Assembly: GCA_014529385.2 (NCBI GenBank) | Contig: CM043950.1 | Coordinates: 67,792,435-67,856,434, forward strand | Reading direction: 5' to 3' | From: Adiantum capillus-veneris | Lineage: Eukaryota > Streptophyta > Polypodiopsida > Polypodiales > Pteridaceae | DNA: 64,000 nucleotides | Shown here: positions 1 to 9,595 of the stretch, one piece after another | Position numbering within the stretch: position 1 is the stretch's first letter | How the letters are laid out: each line of letters begins with the position of its first letter | Position numbers and translations under genes: made by a program | The notes under the pieces: model-generated | The model's database searches: none | Seen by the model: only the letters and a program-made list of their open reading frames with translations | Told to the model about the DNA's origin: nothing

Positions 1-250
1 AATAGCAGACATCACTTATATTTTCTGAGGTCAGTACCAAGCGAATAGGTGCATAGGAAAGAGTTTGCCTTGCCGTATGCGCTCGGTAGTGACCTCAGAA
101 AATAGTAATAGCAGACATCACTTACATTTTCAGAGTTCAGTACCAAGGGAACAGGTTTGCATCCCCTACAACAAAATACCTTATTCGCTTGGTAGTGACC
201 TCAGAAAAGTGTACAAGCAAGCGAACAGGTTTGCATCCCCTGCAACAAAA
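1..250 (+). repeat. Outer subterminal hairpin array, left
   Basis: There are about two units of roughly 100 bp. Each has an arm GTCAGTACCAAGCGAATA, a loop of about 35-45 bp containing a GCAAACTCTG-like stretch, and an inverse arm ending TTGGTACTGACCTC, so single strands could fold into a long hairpin. Units are joined by a spacer with AGCAGACATCACTTA. The array is cut by the start of the window. Confidence 0.85.
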
Positions 251-361
251 TACCAATGTGAAGGAGACATTTAAATACATGAGGTACTAACTGTCATGTC
301 GTTCCCTCCCATCACCTCCCCTAATCTCGGGGGGTGGTACCATTGATTCTCTCTCTCACGT

Positions 362-1235
362 TGTTGGGAAACAAGCAAACTGAAACACCTCTATAGTGAT
401 GTCACCCAAGAGTGTTGAAAGAGAACTACAAGATACCAAAAGCTTTGCAAAGTCCTTTTGAAACACCACAAGTCCAATAGGAGTAGACTCTTGGGAATTT
501 ACTAGCCGTCGCCCACCCAAGAGACTATGTCACATAGGAGCAAAACCCTGTCAAAGCACTGATTTACAGCACACGCCGACCAATGCAGATGAATACAAGA
601 TCCTCTCCTTTCACAATCAAACATCAAAAACCCATAACTTCCACATCAATTCTACAATTCATAGATACATGACCTCCGAATCTGTCTACACACAATTTGC
701 CACTAGGCTGCCATAGCCATAACCCTGCAGAGAACTAGTCGTAACCTGAAGAGCACAACTCCAATTGGGGCACTTTAAATCTTGAAAAAAACATTGAAAA
801 ATGACTGGCGAGAAAGCTGAAGATGACCAAAATTGATTCCATATGCCTCCATGAGCAAAATTGACGCGAACAGAAAGCTGTCCCAGCACGACTACATGTA
901 GAGAAGGCTAGTCGGGGCAAAAAACTGCATCCAAGAGCACCAAGGAGACACAACGAGCTAAAACCTGAAAATTTCTGATGTTTGGCTGAACTTCTTTTAG
1001 TTTTTACATGAGTTTAAGTTATATACAAGACTCACTTCAAAAAACTCACTCACGGGCACTTACAGTAGCCCGACCCAGCTGTCACTAGACTAGCGACTTG
1101 CAGTGCATGTACATTTGCTTGATAAAGCAAGCTAATAAACCCACAAAAATAAATCCCACACGCCCTTTTGACATCGGGCGTCATGTCCGTATGTACAAAT
1201 TTACAAAAAACGGGGTGTCAGAAATGCGCCCAACA
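362..1235. mobile_element. Solo LTR (874 bp) inserted in the left TIR
   Basis: The segment begins TGTTGGG and ends CCCAACA, the usual ends of plant Copia-type LTRs. It is flanked by the 4-bp direct repeat acgt (358-361 and 1236-1239). The right TIR reads straight through the same place with a single acgt, so this is a genuine insertion with a visible empty site. There is no internal region, primer site or ORF, which fits LTR-LTR recombination to a solo LTR. A small non-autonomous element is the alternative. Most Copia elements make 5-bp duplications, so superfamily assignment is tentative. Confidence 0.75.
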
Positions 1236-1412
1236 ACGTCTACCTCTAATGAAACCGCATGGCGGTACCACCCCTCACAGACCACTCACTCATAAGCCAG
1301 AACCCACGCTCCGCTTTTTAAGCATGTCCATCTAGTCTATTTAACCAGCAGTTGTTTCAGAACCTCCCTTAGGGTTTCGCAAAACAACTACAAGAAGCTT
1401 AGGATAGTGGTG

Positions 1413-1895
1413 ATGCCTTTCCAAGGTATACTCCCGCAGCGCCAACAACACCGCATCCGGGCCCTCCTCTGGAGGTCCCCCTTTGGCCCTCCCTCGATGT
1501 TACCCTTAATGTTCTCGAACGACACAGCCCGGGAGTGGCTGCTGCCAACACGGGAGTCAATTCTTGAGGTAAGTCGCCGTTGGTAATTCTTTGATTTTTG
1601 CTCCCAATTTCCAAGCTCCTAGTTTGAAGAGCTTATTTGCTAAATGCTCTGTGCAGGATTCTAGCCTGAAGCTGCAACAAATGCTAATCATCAGGCACAG
1701 GGTCTCAATCCTTAAAGACTCTCTGGAAGCAAGAAGGCCTGAAGACATGCAGCGATTGCTCGCCCAGAATGGCTCTGTAGAGGCTATCTTTAATTGGCTA
1801 TAGGAGATGAAGGATGAAGTGCTTGAGCTAGCTAGTAAATATGAGGAATCCATTAACTTTGCCAACAGGCTTTAGGAAGAGATAGTCTGGCTGTG
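1413..1895 (+). pseudogene. TIR-borne small coiled-coil gene, left copy
   Basis: Exon 1 is 1413-1568 (donor GAG/GTAAGT), exon 2 is 1657-1895 (acceptor TGTGCAG). Exon 2 encodes a charged helical stretch with the cores HRVSILKDSLEARR and LELASKYEE, predicted by eye to be a coiled coil. The right TIR encodes the same protein with the same intron, and substitutions between the two are largely conservative, which argues for past coding constraint. The left copy has two in-frame TAG codons (1801-1803 and 1873-1875), both where the right copy has CAG or CAA for glutamine. No known family is recognised. Being in both TIRs it may be a terminal-binding or regulatory protein of the element; that is inference. 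Confidence 0.65.
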
Positions 1896-2094
1896 AAGGA
1901 AAAGGACTACATGGTTATTTCAAACCCTAAACCCCCGGAAATTAGTAGGCCACTCTTTGTAAAGTCTGAAGTGTTTTCTAACTCAAAACCCGGTGTTAAG
2001 TTGTAATTTTGTTTCTTTCATATAAATTCAAAACGCGTATTTGGAAAAAAAAACCCCTAAATCTGCAACAAACAGGGTTTACCCTCTCCTTATT

Positions 2095-2290
2095 TGCTTA
2101 GTATTGACCTCTGTACTAGCAGACATCACTTAACTTTTCTTTTGGTCAGTATCAAGCGAACAGGGGCATCGAACTAAGTGACCTTCCCTTATTCGCTTGG
2201 TACTGACCAAGGATGATGGTCAGTACGAAGTGAATAGGTGCAGCAAACAGGGTTTACCTTCCCTTATTCGCCTAGTACTGACTACACAAA
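2095..2290 (+). repeat. Inner hairpin array, left TIR
   Basis: Two further units carry the same core as the outer array (TCAGTATCAAGCGAACAGG ... TTCGCTTGGTACTGACC, and TCAGTACGAAGTGAATAGG ... TTCGCCTAGTACTGAC). Clusters therefore occur both at the end of the TIR and about 2 kb in, upstream of nothing obviously coding. Confidence 0.8.
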
Positions 2291-2679
2291 ATACAAGTGT
2301 ATAGAAGGGTAGTAAGTAGCATACCTCTTCACTGTGTGTAGAGTTCTGCGTCACTGAAGCACTGCAGAACAAGAGTAAGAGAAGGAGGATGCGCGAGAGT
2401 AAGAGGTGATGGAGTTTGCTTACCGTGTAGCGTCAATGGGGGTAGAGTTAATTAGAATGATGCGCAGTAGAGGACGCAAAAAGAGGAAGAATAGTTGAAA
2501 CTTGAGATGTTTGGCGGGGGTACTGCCTCAACTTAGAATGCTTACCTCGGGGAGGGTGACAACTTCACTTATGCACGAGATTGTGGTTGGTAAATCGTAT
2601 TGCATGGGAATATGAGACCATTTATTACTGGTTGTCCTTGTGAGCGCAACCCACGTGCCTTTTTGAGTGACTGTTTAGG

Positions 2680-3005
2680 GTCAGACAGACGCCGATCGCC
2701 CTTGCAGTTGCCATCTCCATCTCTAAGTGGAACAAACAGATCGCCGCTGCCTTTTCCTTTTCTGCACTCTTCCCCTTGGCCAGCTCTCGTGATTGTGCAT
2801 TTAGAGTCAGACGCCGATCACCCTTGCATTCGCCATCTCCATCTCCAAGTAGAACAAATAGATCGCCATTGCCTTTTCATTTTCTGCGCTCTTCCCCTTG
2901 GCCAATTCTCGTGATCTTGCGTTGAGAGTCAAACGCCAATCGCCCTTGCAGTCGCCATCTCCATGTCTAAGTAGAACAAACAGATCGCCGTTGCCTTTGC
3001 ATTGA
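2680..3005 (+). repeat. About 125-bp tandem repeats at inner edge of left TIR
   Basis: Roughly two and a half copies of a 120-125-bp unit with landmarks CGCCATCTCCATCTC, AGAACAAACAGATCGCC and CTCTTCCCCTTGGCC. The short open frames here are by-products of the repeat. Confidence 0.8.
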
Positions 3006-3595
3006 AGCATGGCTCTTGGTTGGATTTTAATTCCATAGCGAAGAGTGTTGGTGTAGGCTCTCCACTTCTCAACAAGATTGGAGAAGAAGATGAAGTTCTT
3101 TCACTTAGCACTTGACACAATGAAAGTGTGTATGAGTGTGTGGGAGAGAGTATATGTTCCAAGATAGCCCCCTACATGCTTGGGCAGACCCCCTCTTGTA
3201 CTTCATGCCTTATGCTCATTGGAGACAATCACAAGCTCATGTCAATTCAAGCAGTAGAGGTAGCCTTTGGACAAGTGTCCTCATTTCCCCTTTGAGAGAG
3301 AGGTCTTGAATAATGCATTAAAAAATTATTTAATTAGTTACCAGTAGTAGGCTTTAGGAATACTACGAGGAAAACCTAGCTAGGGGCTTCACATGTGTCC
3401 CTTTTGCCTCTTTGAGCAAGGGGTGCCTTTTGGGTGAGGGAGTAGTCACTCAACCCCACCCCCTACTCTCATGTCTTTCCCCCTCCTTTGTAGGCATGGG
3501 TTTTAATTTCAAGCCCTCAAGCACCTTCGACCCCAACTAGCTTGAGCACCTCAAGCACCTTAGTGATCATGCATGGGTTTGGCAAGAGCATGGTA

Positions 3596-3689
<94 letters not shown>

Positions 3690-4197
3690 CCCTAACTTCA
3701 AGGGCTCGCCCCCTCCTTGTAGGGATTGGATTTGACTTCAAGCCCATGCCTAGCTTGACAAAGCACCTTAGTCATCAAGCATCTCACCTTAGGACTTTTA
3801 CTCTAACCTTTGGAGGTCTTTCATGAAGCTAACCCTAAGGTATTTTAAGCTCCAATATTGACATATTATTCTTCAGTAAACCATCTCCGTGTGAGCCCTC
3901 ACTGAGATGAAACCATCTCCTTTTGGACCCGTACTGAGTTTGGCCTAAAAACATGTATCTATGTTCTAGCTCTTGTTTCATATATTTAACATGAGAAAAT
4001 CATTTGGGTAAAGCTAGATATTAAGTGTCATGACATTAAATCTCCCTTGAAACCATAATCATCCTTGACTATAAGGTAGAGAAGATAAAGTCTTGGTCAT
4101 TTGTCATTTTTTCATACCGGGTAGAGTATCCTTTTGTACATTACAACATATTCCAGAATGGATGACTAATCCTTTTGGTACTTGGGAGACATAGTTT
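3006..4197 (-). mobile_element. Truncated LTR-retroelement (3' LTR piece plus 3' UTR)
   Basis: Diverged similarity to the LTR of element A (40654-42251) runs from CTCTTGGTTGGAT-like sequence at about 3010 to TCATGACA at 4035, which matches that LTR's end. It is followed by a pyrimidine tract (minus-strand polypurine tract) and UTR-like sequence up to about 4197 that resembles 38588-38720. Orientation is minus. The 5' part and all coding sequence are missing. A CT/CA microsatellite has expanded within it. Confidence 0.6.
3598..3687. repeat. (CT)n(CA)n microsatellite
   Basis: About seven CT steps followed by about 37 CA steps. It generates spurious open frames on both strands. Confidence 0.97.
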
Positions 4198-4521
4198 CCC
4201 ATTATGAGAAAGTTGGACTCACTTTTGGGCCCTGTAAGAAGTGCCATGTCGGCTTAGAGAGAGAAAATGAAAATGTTAAATTGTGCATTTTATGTAATAC
4301 TTTTTTGCGCCAACAAAAAGCCAAAATGACATTCTTTGGTAGGTAGCCGTCGTCTTTATCATTCTTATCCTTCATTCTCTTGTCAAGAATCCAACTAACC
4401 GTATGACTAATGAATTGAAATGCCAACTTACAAGCGTTCCCTCCAGAAACATAAGCCACACGAACTCTATCAACTCTAAACTTGAGAATATGGTCTTCCC
4501 TCCCAAAACCTGAGATATTTC

Positions 4522-5147
4522 ATGAGTTTCAAGTGTCTGTCTTTTTCTCTATCAACTCTAGGAATGGAGAACGCTTCCTTTTCTGATGAAAACACCAATT
4601 TGACGTTGCAATCCTCAACCCCTTCATCTTTAACACTTACCCAAAGAAAGAACACACATCATCTTCATGTTGATGTATTGCAAGAGTACGCACCGTTGCA
4701 AAACCGTAGGATGCAGTGTTTCTTATCTCAACGGGAGAAAGAACTTAGAAGGACAAAAAAGGAACATCATTTGAATTTGTGGACTGATGGGTCTATTTAT
4801 CCAAAGGATCCTATGACAAATGCGCCACCTCCCTTTGCTAATATCACTAACCTCTTACATTTCACAAGCGATGGAAAGGATGGGCTATTGGGATACACCA
4901 AACATTTGGAAATGAGAGGATTGAATGCAAAAAGGCAAAGAAACTTCCTGGCAATGGAGAACATGCAGCCGAAGAAATTTAATGAAGCATGATCTCAAAA
5001 GATTTCATCAACCAAAGAGACAATCCAAGGCATTGAGAAGAAGATCACAAGTTTGTGAGAGAAAGACACCGTGCCTGTTAGTCGGAAAAGAAAACGAGAT
5101 TTGTGCAACATTGAGAACATGAAGATTGGTAGTGGTGGCCTGAGAAA
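4522..5147 (+). pseudogene. Transposase of the giant element, N-terminal part
   Basis: An open frame from 4522 gives about 156 residues (ending QPKKFNEA). It then continues in the same frame through two TGA codons (4990-4992 and about 5056) to about 5147. Both TGA codons sit where Arg (CGA) would fit, and the continuation includes a short coiled coil (TIQGIEKKITSL) and a basic nuclear-signal-like RKRKRD. The segment precedes an AT-rich stretch and then the conserved transposase blocks, so I read it as the 5' exon or exons. No domain is recognised. The start could also be the internal Met at 4564. Assignment to the same gene as the downstream blocks rests on position and strand only. Confidence 0.5.
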
Positions 5148-6427
5148 ATGAATATGAGCTTTAACACTAGTTTGGTACCAAAAAGGACAGTTTAAAACTT
5201 ATAAAATGTTATTCAAAGTACTCATAGAAATTTTAATCCCTCACTTTTGATCATAACCTCAAGAGTAACTACACTCATGAAAAGAAACTACACAAAACAA
5301 CATTCAACGTTTCATCAAAACTCGTACTCTCGGCTAAGAAAAAAATGAACAGGATGCATGCAATAATCCGTGGTAACTACTTATATATGTGCTTGATATT
5401 TTTGCAATTGTGATCTGAGAGAAAAATCCTTTGTGACTAGAATTAAATATAGAAAGTCCTATGGGTCAAATATGCAACGTTCACAAATTCAATTAACGAT
5501 CACAAAAAACATTTATTTCATCAAGATTTACAATGTCTTATGATGCATATATACTAGATCTATGACTCCAGTACATAAGGTGATAGTTTTTAATGGTTAT
5601 GCAAGCCACATTTGGTGATTTATGGCGTATTTAAAAAATTGTGCATGTTGTAATTATGATTTTTTATTTATCAAAGATAAGCCTTAAAATAAAGTCCACT
5701 TTTTGATTTTTTCATTCACCTCACTTATTTGTATACAAATACCTCATATGGACACAATTATGAGATTTATATACACACTTTCATTAGTTTTTCATAGCAA
5801 TTGTTTTTTTTGCAAGAAATTATGCACTACTTTTTTTTTAAATGAGCTTAAATTACCAGATGCCTATGAGTTTGAACCCTTGAAAAATGCTTAGTTGATG
5901 GGTGTCGACCTATAGATACATTATACACCTTAGGTTTTGTCCCATAACCTCATCATGTTAATGAAAGAGGCCTTGAAAGACCAATTTTTTTCTCTTTGTC
6001 AGTATTTTCAAGATATTGGTTTTTTGACTATAGCAAAAAACTAGTCCCATAACTAAGTTACGAAGCTCAATTTCTTGTGATAATAAGTTTTTTCCTATCC
6101 ATACACCTTGAAATCTATGCAAAATCTTATTTTGATGAGAAGTTATATTCAATTTATAAGAATTTTGTTAAAACTGCACTAAATTTCTATGATTTTTCAT
6201 TTTAAAACTTATCATTATAATCTTAATTTGATCATAAGTTTGGCAAAAGTAAAATTTGGCTATGTTCCTCACCTCATAGTTGACCTAAGATATGAACGTG
6301 ACCTATGAATGTTTTTTCTAGTTTCACCAAATAATTATGACAAGTTGCTAGAAAAACAGGATACTTTAGTGTCTTAGGACATTTGAGTGTCCGATTACAG
6401 AACTAGTGTTAAGGTAACCCGAAGTTT
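5148..6427 (+). other. AT-rich stretch, probable large intron
   Basis: About 1.3 kb with many stops in all frames and homopolymer T/A runs. A pyrimidine-poor acceptor-like ATTACAG lies at about 6390-6400. I see no gene in it. Confidence 0.45.
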
Positions 6428-7339
6428 GTTTCTTCTTTTGTATCTTCAATGTGCTTCACTAAGAAATGGATACACTTTCCTATACATGATCATAACACAT
6501 GGTGCTTTTTTGGCATGTCTTTACTGCATCCAAACTCAAACGGTACAGGCTTCAATGCCGGAGTGCATTACAACCGTCTAGTTCCAAAAGAAGTAGTTGA
6601 AGAGATGATAACTCATAAAAAAATTCATAACTTGAAAGGAAGGCTCCTTACCTCCTTCATGAACAAGAATCAGTTGGAACCAATGGAAGTGCAAGCAATA
6701 CTTGATGAGAGTGGCATCTCGCAGATGGGATACATGGCACTCTTCAAAGCATTAGCTAAAAAGTCTCAAAATAAACTACAGAGAGGATCATTGCTGCCAA
6801 AGCCATCACATGTAAAGGCTGCTCGCCTGGCACGTAAACGATGAGGTGTTTGAGAAACTTGGGTCACCATTCCATATTGAAGCAACGTTCTTAGGCAAGG
6901 GTAGCAGAGAGGTATAGTTTAACAAGCACAACAACCTCTTCATTGATCTTGAAGCATTGCAAAGGTATGCAGTTCACTTCTTTGACATCAGTCAAGAGGA
7001 GTGCGGTGGGGTTCTCAAGTTTGTTTTGAAGCTCGACGAGTGCGAGGTCCCGAAGAACAAGAAGTTAGAGAGAGTCACCATTACCCTCATGATCAGAGCT
7101 CTGGATCCATCAATAACGAAAGAGGATCCACGATACTTCAACATGCAATCTGGAAACAACATTCTAACTCTAGGATCATTGCAGGTATACTTTGTTCACT
7201 CTATAATAACAAAAAATATTGATTATTTGGTTGTTGATTTTGTGTTTTCATTTTTCACTGCAGGTTGATAAGGAAAATATTGAAATCATCGATTGGGTTT
7301 TTAGTCAAACCCAAATTCCTTCTATCATCGGTGAACAAA
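6428..7339 (+). pseudogene. Transposase of the giant element, central part with first catalytic Asp
   Basis: The frame from about 6428 (ATG 6449) runs to a stop at 6844. A one-base frame change there leads into a frame containing FEKLGSPFHIEATFLGKG and one TAG (about 6918; Gln expected). It continues through KLDECEV, a plausible first catalytic Asp of an RNase H-fold transposase (codon 7035-7037). An intron of 79 bp (7185-7263, GT...CAG) is followed by VDKENIEIIDWVFSQTQIP and the CACTA insertion point after 7339. Damage visible here is one frameshift and one stop, besides the insertion. Confidence 0.65.
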
Positions 7340-7462
7340 CACTACAAGAGGCTATTCATATTAGCGACGCTCAAAAAATAAAATCCCGGTGTCGCTATGA
7401 GCGTCGCAAATTTACAAAGAAATTTGTGACGCTCATAGCGACGCCGGTTGGGCTAAAAAAAT
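7340..7462 (+). repeat. CACTA left end: TIR and subterminal hairpin
   Basis: After the 12-bp TIR comes a near-perfect inverted repeat with arms CGCTATGAGCGTCGCAAATT and AATTTGTGACGCTCATAGCG (about 7392-7443). CGTCGCTAT-type motifs are the likely binding sites for the TnpA-like protein, by analogy with En/Spm. Confidence 0.8.
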
Positions 7463-7535
7463 AACCGAGCGCGCCCAAAAACTCAGATCTCAGATCTGAG
7501 TTTTTCGGCGCCCTCAAGCAAGGAGCAGGTAACAC

Positions 7536-7571
7536 TCTCCCTCTCTCTCTCTCTCTCTCTCTTTTTCTTCT

Positions 7572-7629
<58 letters not shown>

Positions 7630-7747
7630 AGAGGAAGGAGAGCCAGGTATGCTCCTTCCCTCTCCTCATTCTCATGTTCCCTTCCCCTCTTTCTCTCTCC
7701 CTCTCTCTCTCTCTCACACACACACATACACACACACACATAGTGTT

Positions 7748-7813
<66 letters not shown>

Positions 7814-8042
7814 AACAAAAACAAAAACGCACACACACATACATAAACAAAGAATGCACACACACATTGAGAGAGGAAAAGAGAGAGAGCATGCATAAAC
7901 AAAAAACGCACGCATTGAGAGAGGAAAAGAGAGAGAGAACATGCATAAACAAAAAAAGCACACATTGAGAGAGGAAAAGAGAGAGAAAACATGCATACGA
8001 TCCAAAAAAATGCACACACATTGAGAGAGAAAGAGAGAGAAA
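7536..8042. repeat. Microsatellites and about 48-bp tandem repeats
   Basis: (CT)n at 7537-7563, (CA)n at 7573-7625, mixed CT/CA at 7686-7740 and (GA)n at 7751-7809. Then three to four copies of a 48-bp unit beginning TGCATAAACAAAAAA and ending in GAGAGAGAGAAAA follow at about 7845-8042. Long open frames here, on both strands, are Leu/Ser or Arg/Glu repeats and not genes. Confidence 0.95.
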
Positions 8043-8239
8043 CTAATTTAACGTCGTAGGAAACTAATTAAAATTAAAAGACCTAAAGATCTAGCCGACG
8101 AGGAGTTGAACTCAAGACCTATTATTCAAGAGGGAAATGGCATAATCAATCTATCATACTTGGCATGGGTGATAGAAAGGTTATACCATTTATCTCTTTT
8201 TATTGGCACACACATCCACACACGCGCACACACACAAGA

Positions 8240-9065
8240 AGAGGAGAGTTATAACGTCGTAGGAAACTATCTTAAAAGACGTTAAAGATTAGGTTATATG
8301 TAGACTTACATTAAATTAGATTTAGGTTTATTTTTAACTAGATTTACGTTTATTTACGCTAGATTTAGATTTATGTTATATTAGATTAGATTTAGGTCTC
8401 CATAGACTGCGATGCCTGCATGAAGCGGGTGAAGAAAGCCCTCAATGGAATATAGGGTATTGCTGCCTTCACTCATGGTGGGCTCCGTCGATCCAAAAGT
8501 ACTGGTGAAATGTCTTCAGAAGATAGGGAAGAAGGTGGATCTTCAGGGCGGCAAGAGTCACTACATCCCCGACACAATGACCATCTAGACAACCTCTAGT
8601 CATTCAACAGCAACTTCAAAGTTAGTAACAAGAGCAAGAACGGTCTAAAGGGCCAATTGCTGTCATCAGATGTGGATGGAGATGAGGCAGCGTCACCGCC
8701 AGAAGTTAACTCTCACATCTTTAGTGATGAGAATGCCAACTCTTGCCGAGTTATGTGAAAAATTATGTGTTAAATCAGTTTTAAGGTTCTTATAATCCCT
8801 GTTAGTTTAGTTCTTTGTTTTTAATATAACATAATTTACGTTAGATTTAGATTTATGTTATATTAGATTAGACTTAGGTTTATTTAGGTTTACCCACACA
8901 CACACACACAAGAAGAAGAGAGTTTTAACGTCGTAGGAAACTATCCCAAAAGACGTTAAAGATTAGGTTAGATGTAGACTTACGTTAAATTAGATTTAGG
9001 TTTATTTTTAGTTAGATTTACGTTTATTTAGATTTACGCTTATTTATGTTAGATCGAGTCCACGC
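8240..9065. repeat. Two about 150-bp direct repeats flanking the captured gene piece
   Basis: About 8245-8400 and 8915-9060 share AACGTCGTAGGAAACTAT, AAAGACGTTAAAGATTAGG and repeated TTAGATTTAGGTTTATTT blocks. A third shorter copy of the TTAGATTTA part is at 8830-8885. They bracket the HMA fragment, so the capture may have arrived as, or been duplicated with, a separate insertion unit. Confidence 0.8.
8400..8759 (+). pseudogene. Captured fragment of a heavy-metal-associated (HMA) domain gene
   Basis: One frame reads DCDACMKRVKKALNGI, the metal-binding Cys-x-x-Cys loop and first helix of an HMA domain. After a frame change another reads VDPKVLVKCLQKIGKKVDL, the typical second half of an HMA domain of HIPP-type plant metallochaperones. 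A third open piece ends ENANSCRVM plus stop at about 8757. The frame changes and a TAG after NGI show it is not functional; the middle part around the expected first repeat strand is lost or scrambled. It lies between direct repeats inside the CACTA element and is the only recognisably host-derived coding sequence in the window. Confidence 0.75.
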
Positions 9066-9343
9066 AAGAATTACTTACGGTTTAGGGTTTAGAGTTAGAC
9101 GAACAGTGAAAAGATCTACTGTGAAAAGATGTTAAGATGCTGTGAAGTGCTACAGCTAGAGAAGAGGCAAAGGGGTTTTGTCCACTACATGCAGTATCAT
9201 GTAGACGTGGGTGTGTAGATTTCTTGTACCCACAAATATAGGTATTGACCAATAAAGACGAGATTATAACCCGGTGGTTCTGATCTCCGTGCACCTCTAG
9301 ACTGAGGTGTGCGGGGATTGGACATGACTAGAGAATGTGAGGT

Positions 9344-9412
<69 letters not shown>
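9344..9412. repeat. (GA)n microsatellite
   Basis: About 33 GA steps just upstream of the Tnp2 first recognisable exon. Confidence 0.97.
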
Positions 9413-9416
<4 letters not shown>

Positions 9417-9595
9417 GAAGAATGCCAATAGAATATTAAATTTGTTGTCCAAGTTATAAGTTTTTTATCCTCATTATGAGTAGTGACGAGGATGTGGGAC
9501 CGTCCAACCGAAACACCTATCTCTCAACGAGGGTCTTATGTCCTTGTAATCAATGCAAGCATGCTGTGTGACGGACAAGACGTGTTTCTTTGCAG

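Larger units (their letters stand above)
1..3005 (+). repeat. Left long terminal inverted repeat of the giant element
   Basis: Order from the outside: outer hairpin array (1-250), a solo LTR absent from the other copy (362-1235), the two-exon coiled-coil gene (1413-1895), inner hairpin array (2095-2290), a GA-rich spacer, and 125-bp tandem repeats (2680-3005). The reverse complement of every block except the solo LTR is found in the same order at 19090-21570. Similarity stops abruptly at about 3005, where a truncated LTR retroelement begins, so the true inner edge of this TIR may have been lost. Confidence 0.85.

Noticed and set aside
1-250. Regularly spaced repeats that might suggest a CRISPR-like array
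   Set aside because: The units are palindromic, tandem, with conserved rather than unique spacers, and lie in transposon ends of a eukaryote.
1557-1865. 102-residue minus-strand frame
   Set aside because: Antisense of the TIR coiled-coil gene, which has splice sites and a conserved partner on the other strand.
3517-3826. Open frames of about 80-95 residues on both strands
   Set aside because: They are translations of the CT/CA microsatellite (Cys-Val or Thr-His runs).
7395-8021. A 208-residue minus-strand frame and several overlapping frames
   Set aside because: Leu/Ser, Cys/Val and Arg/Glu repeats come from microsatellites in the CACTA left end.
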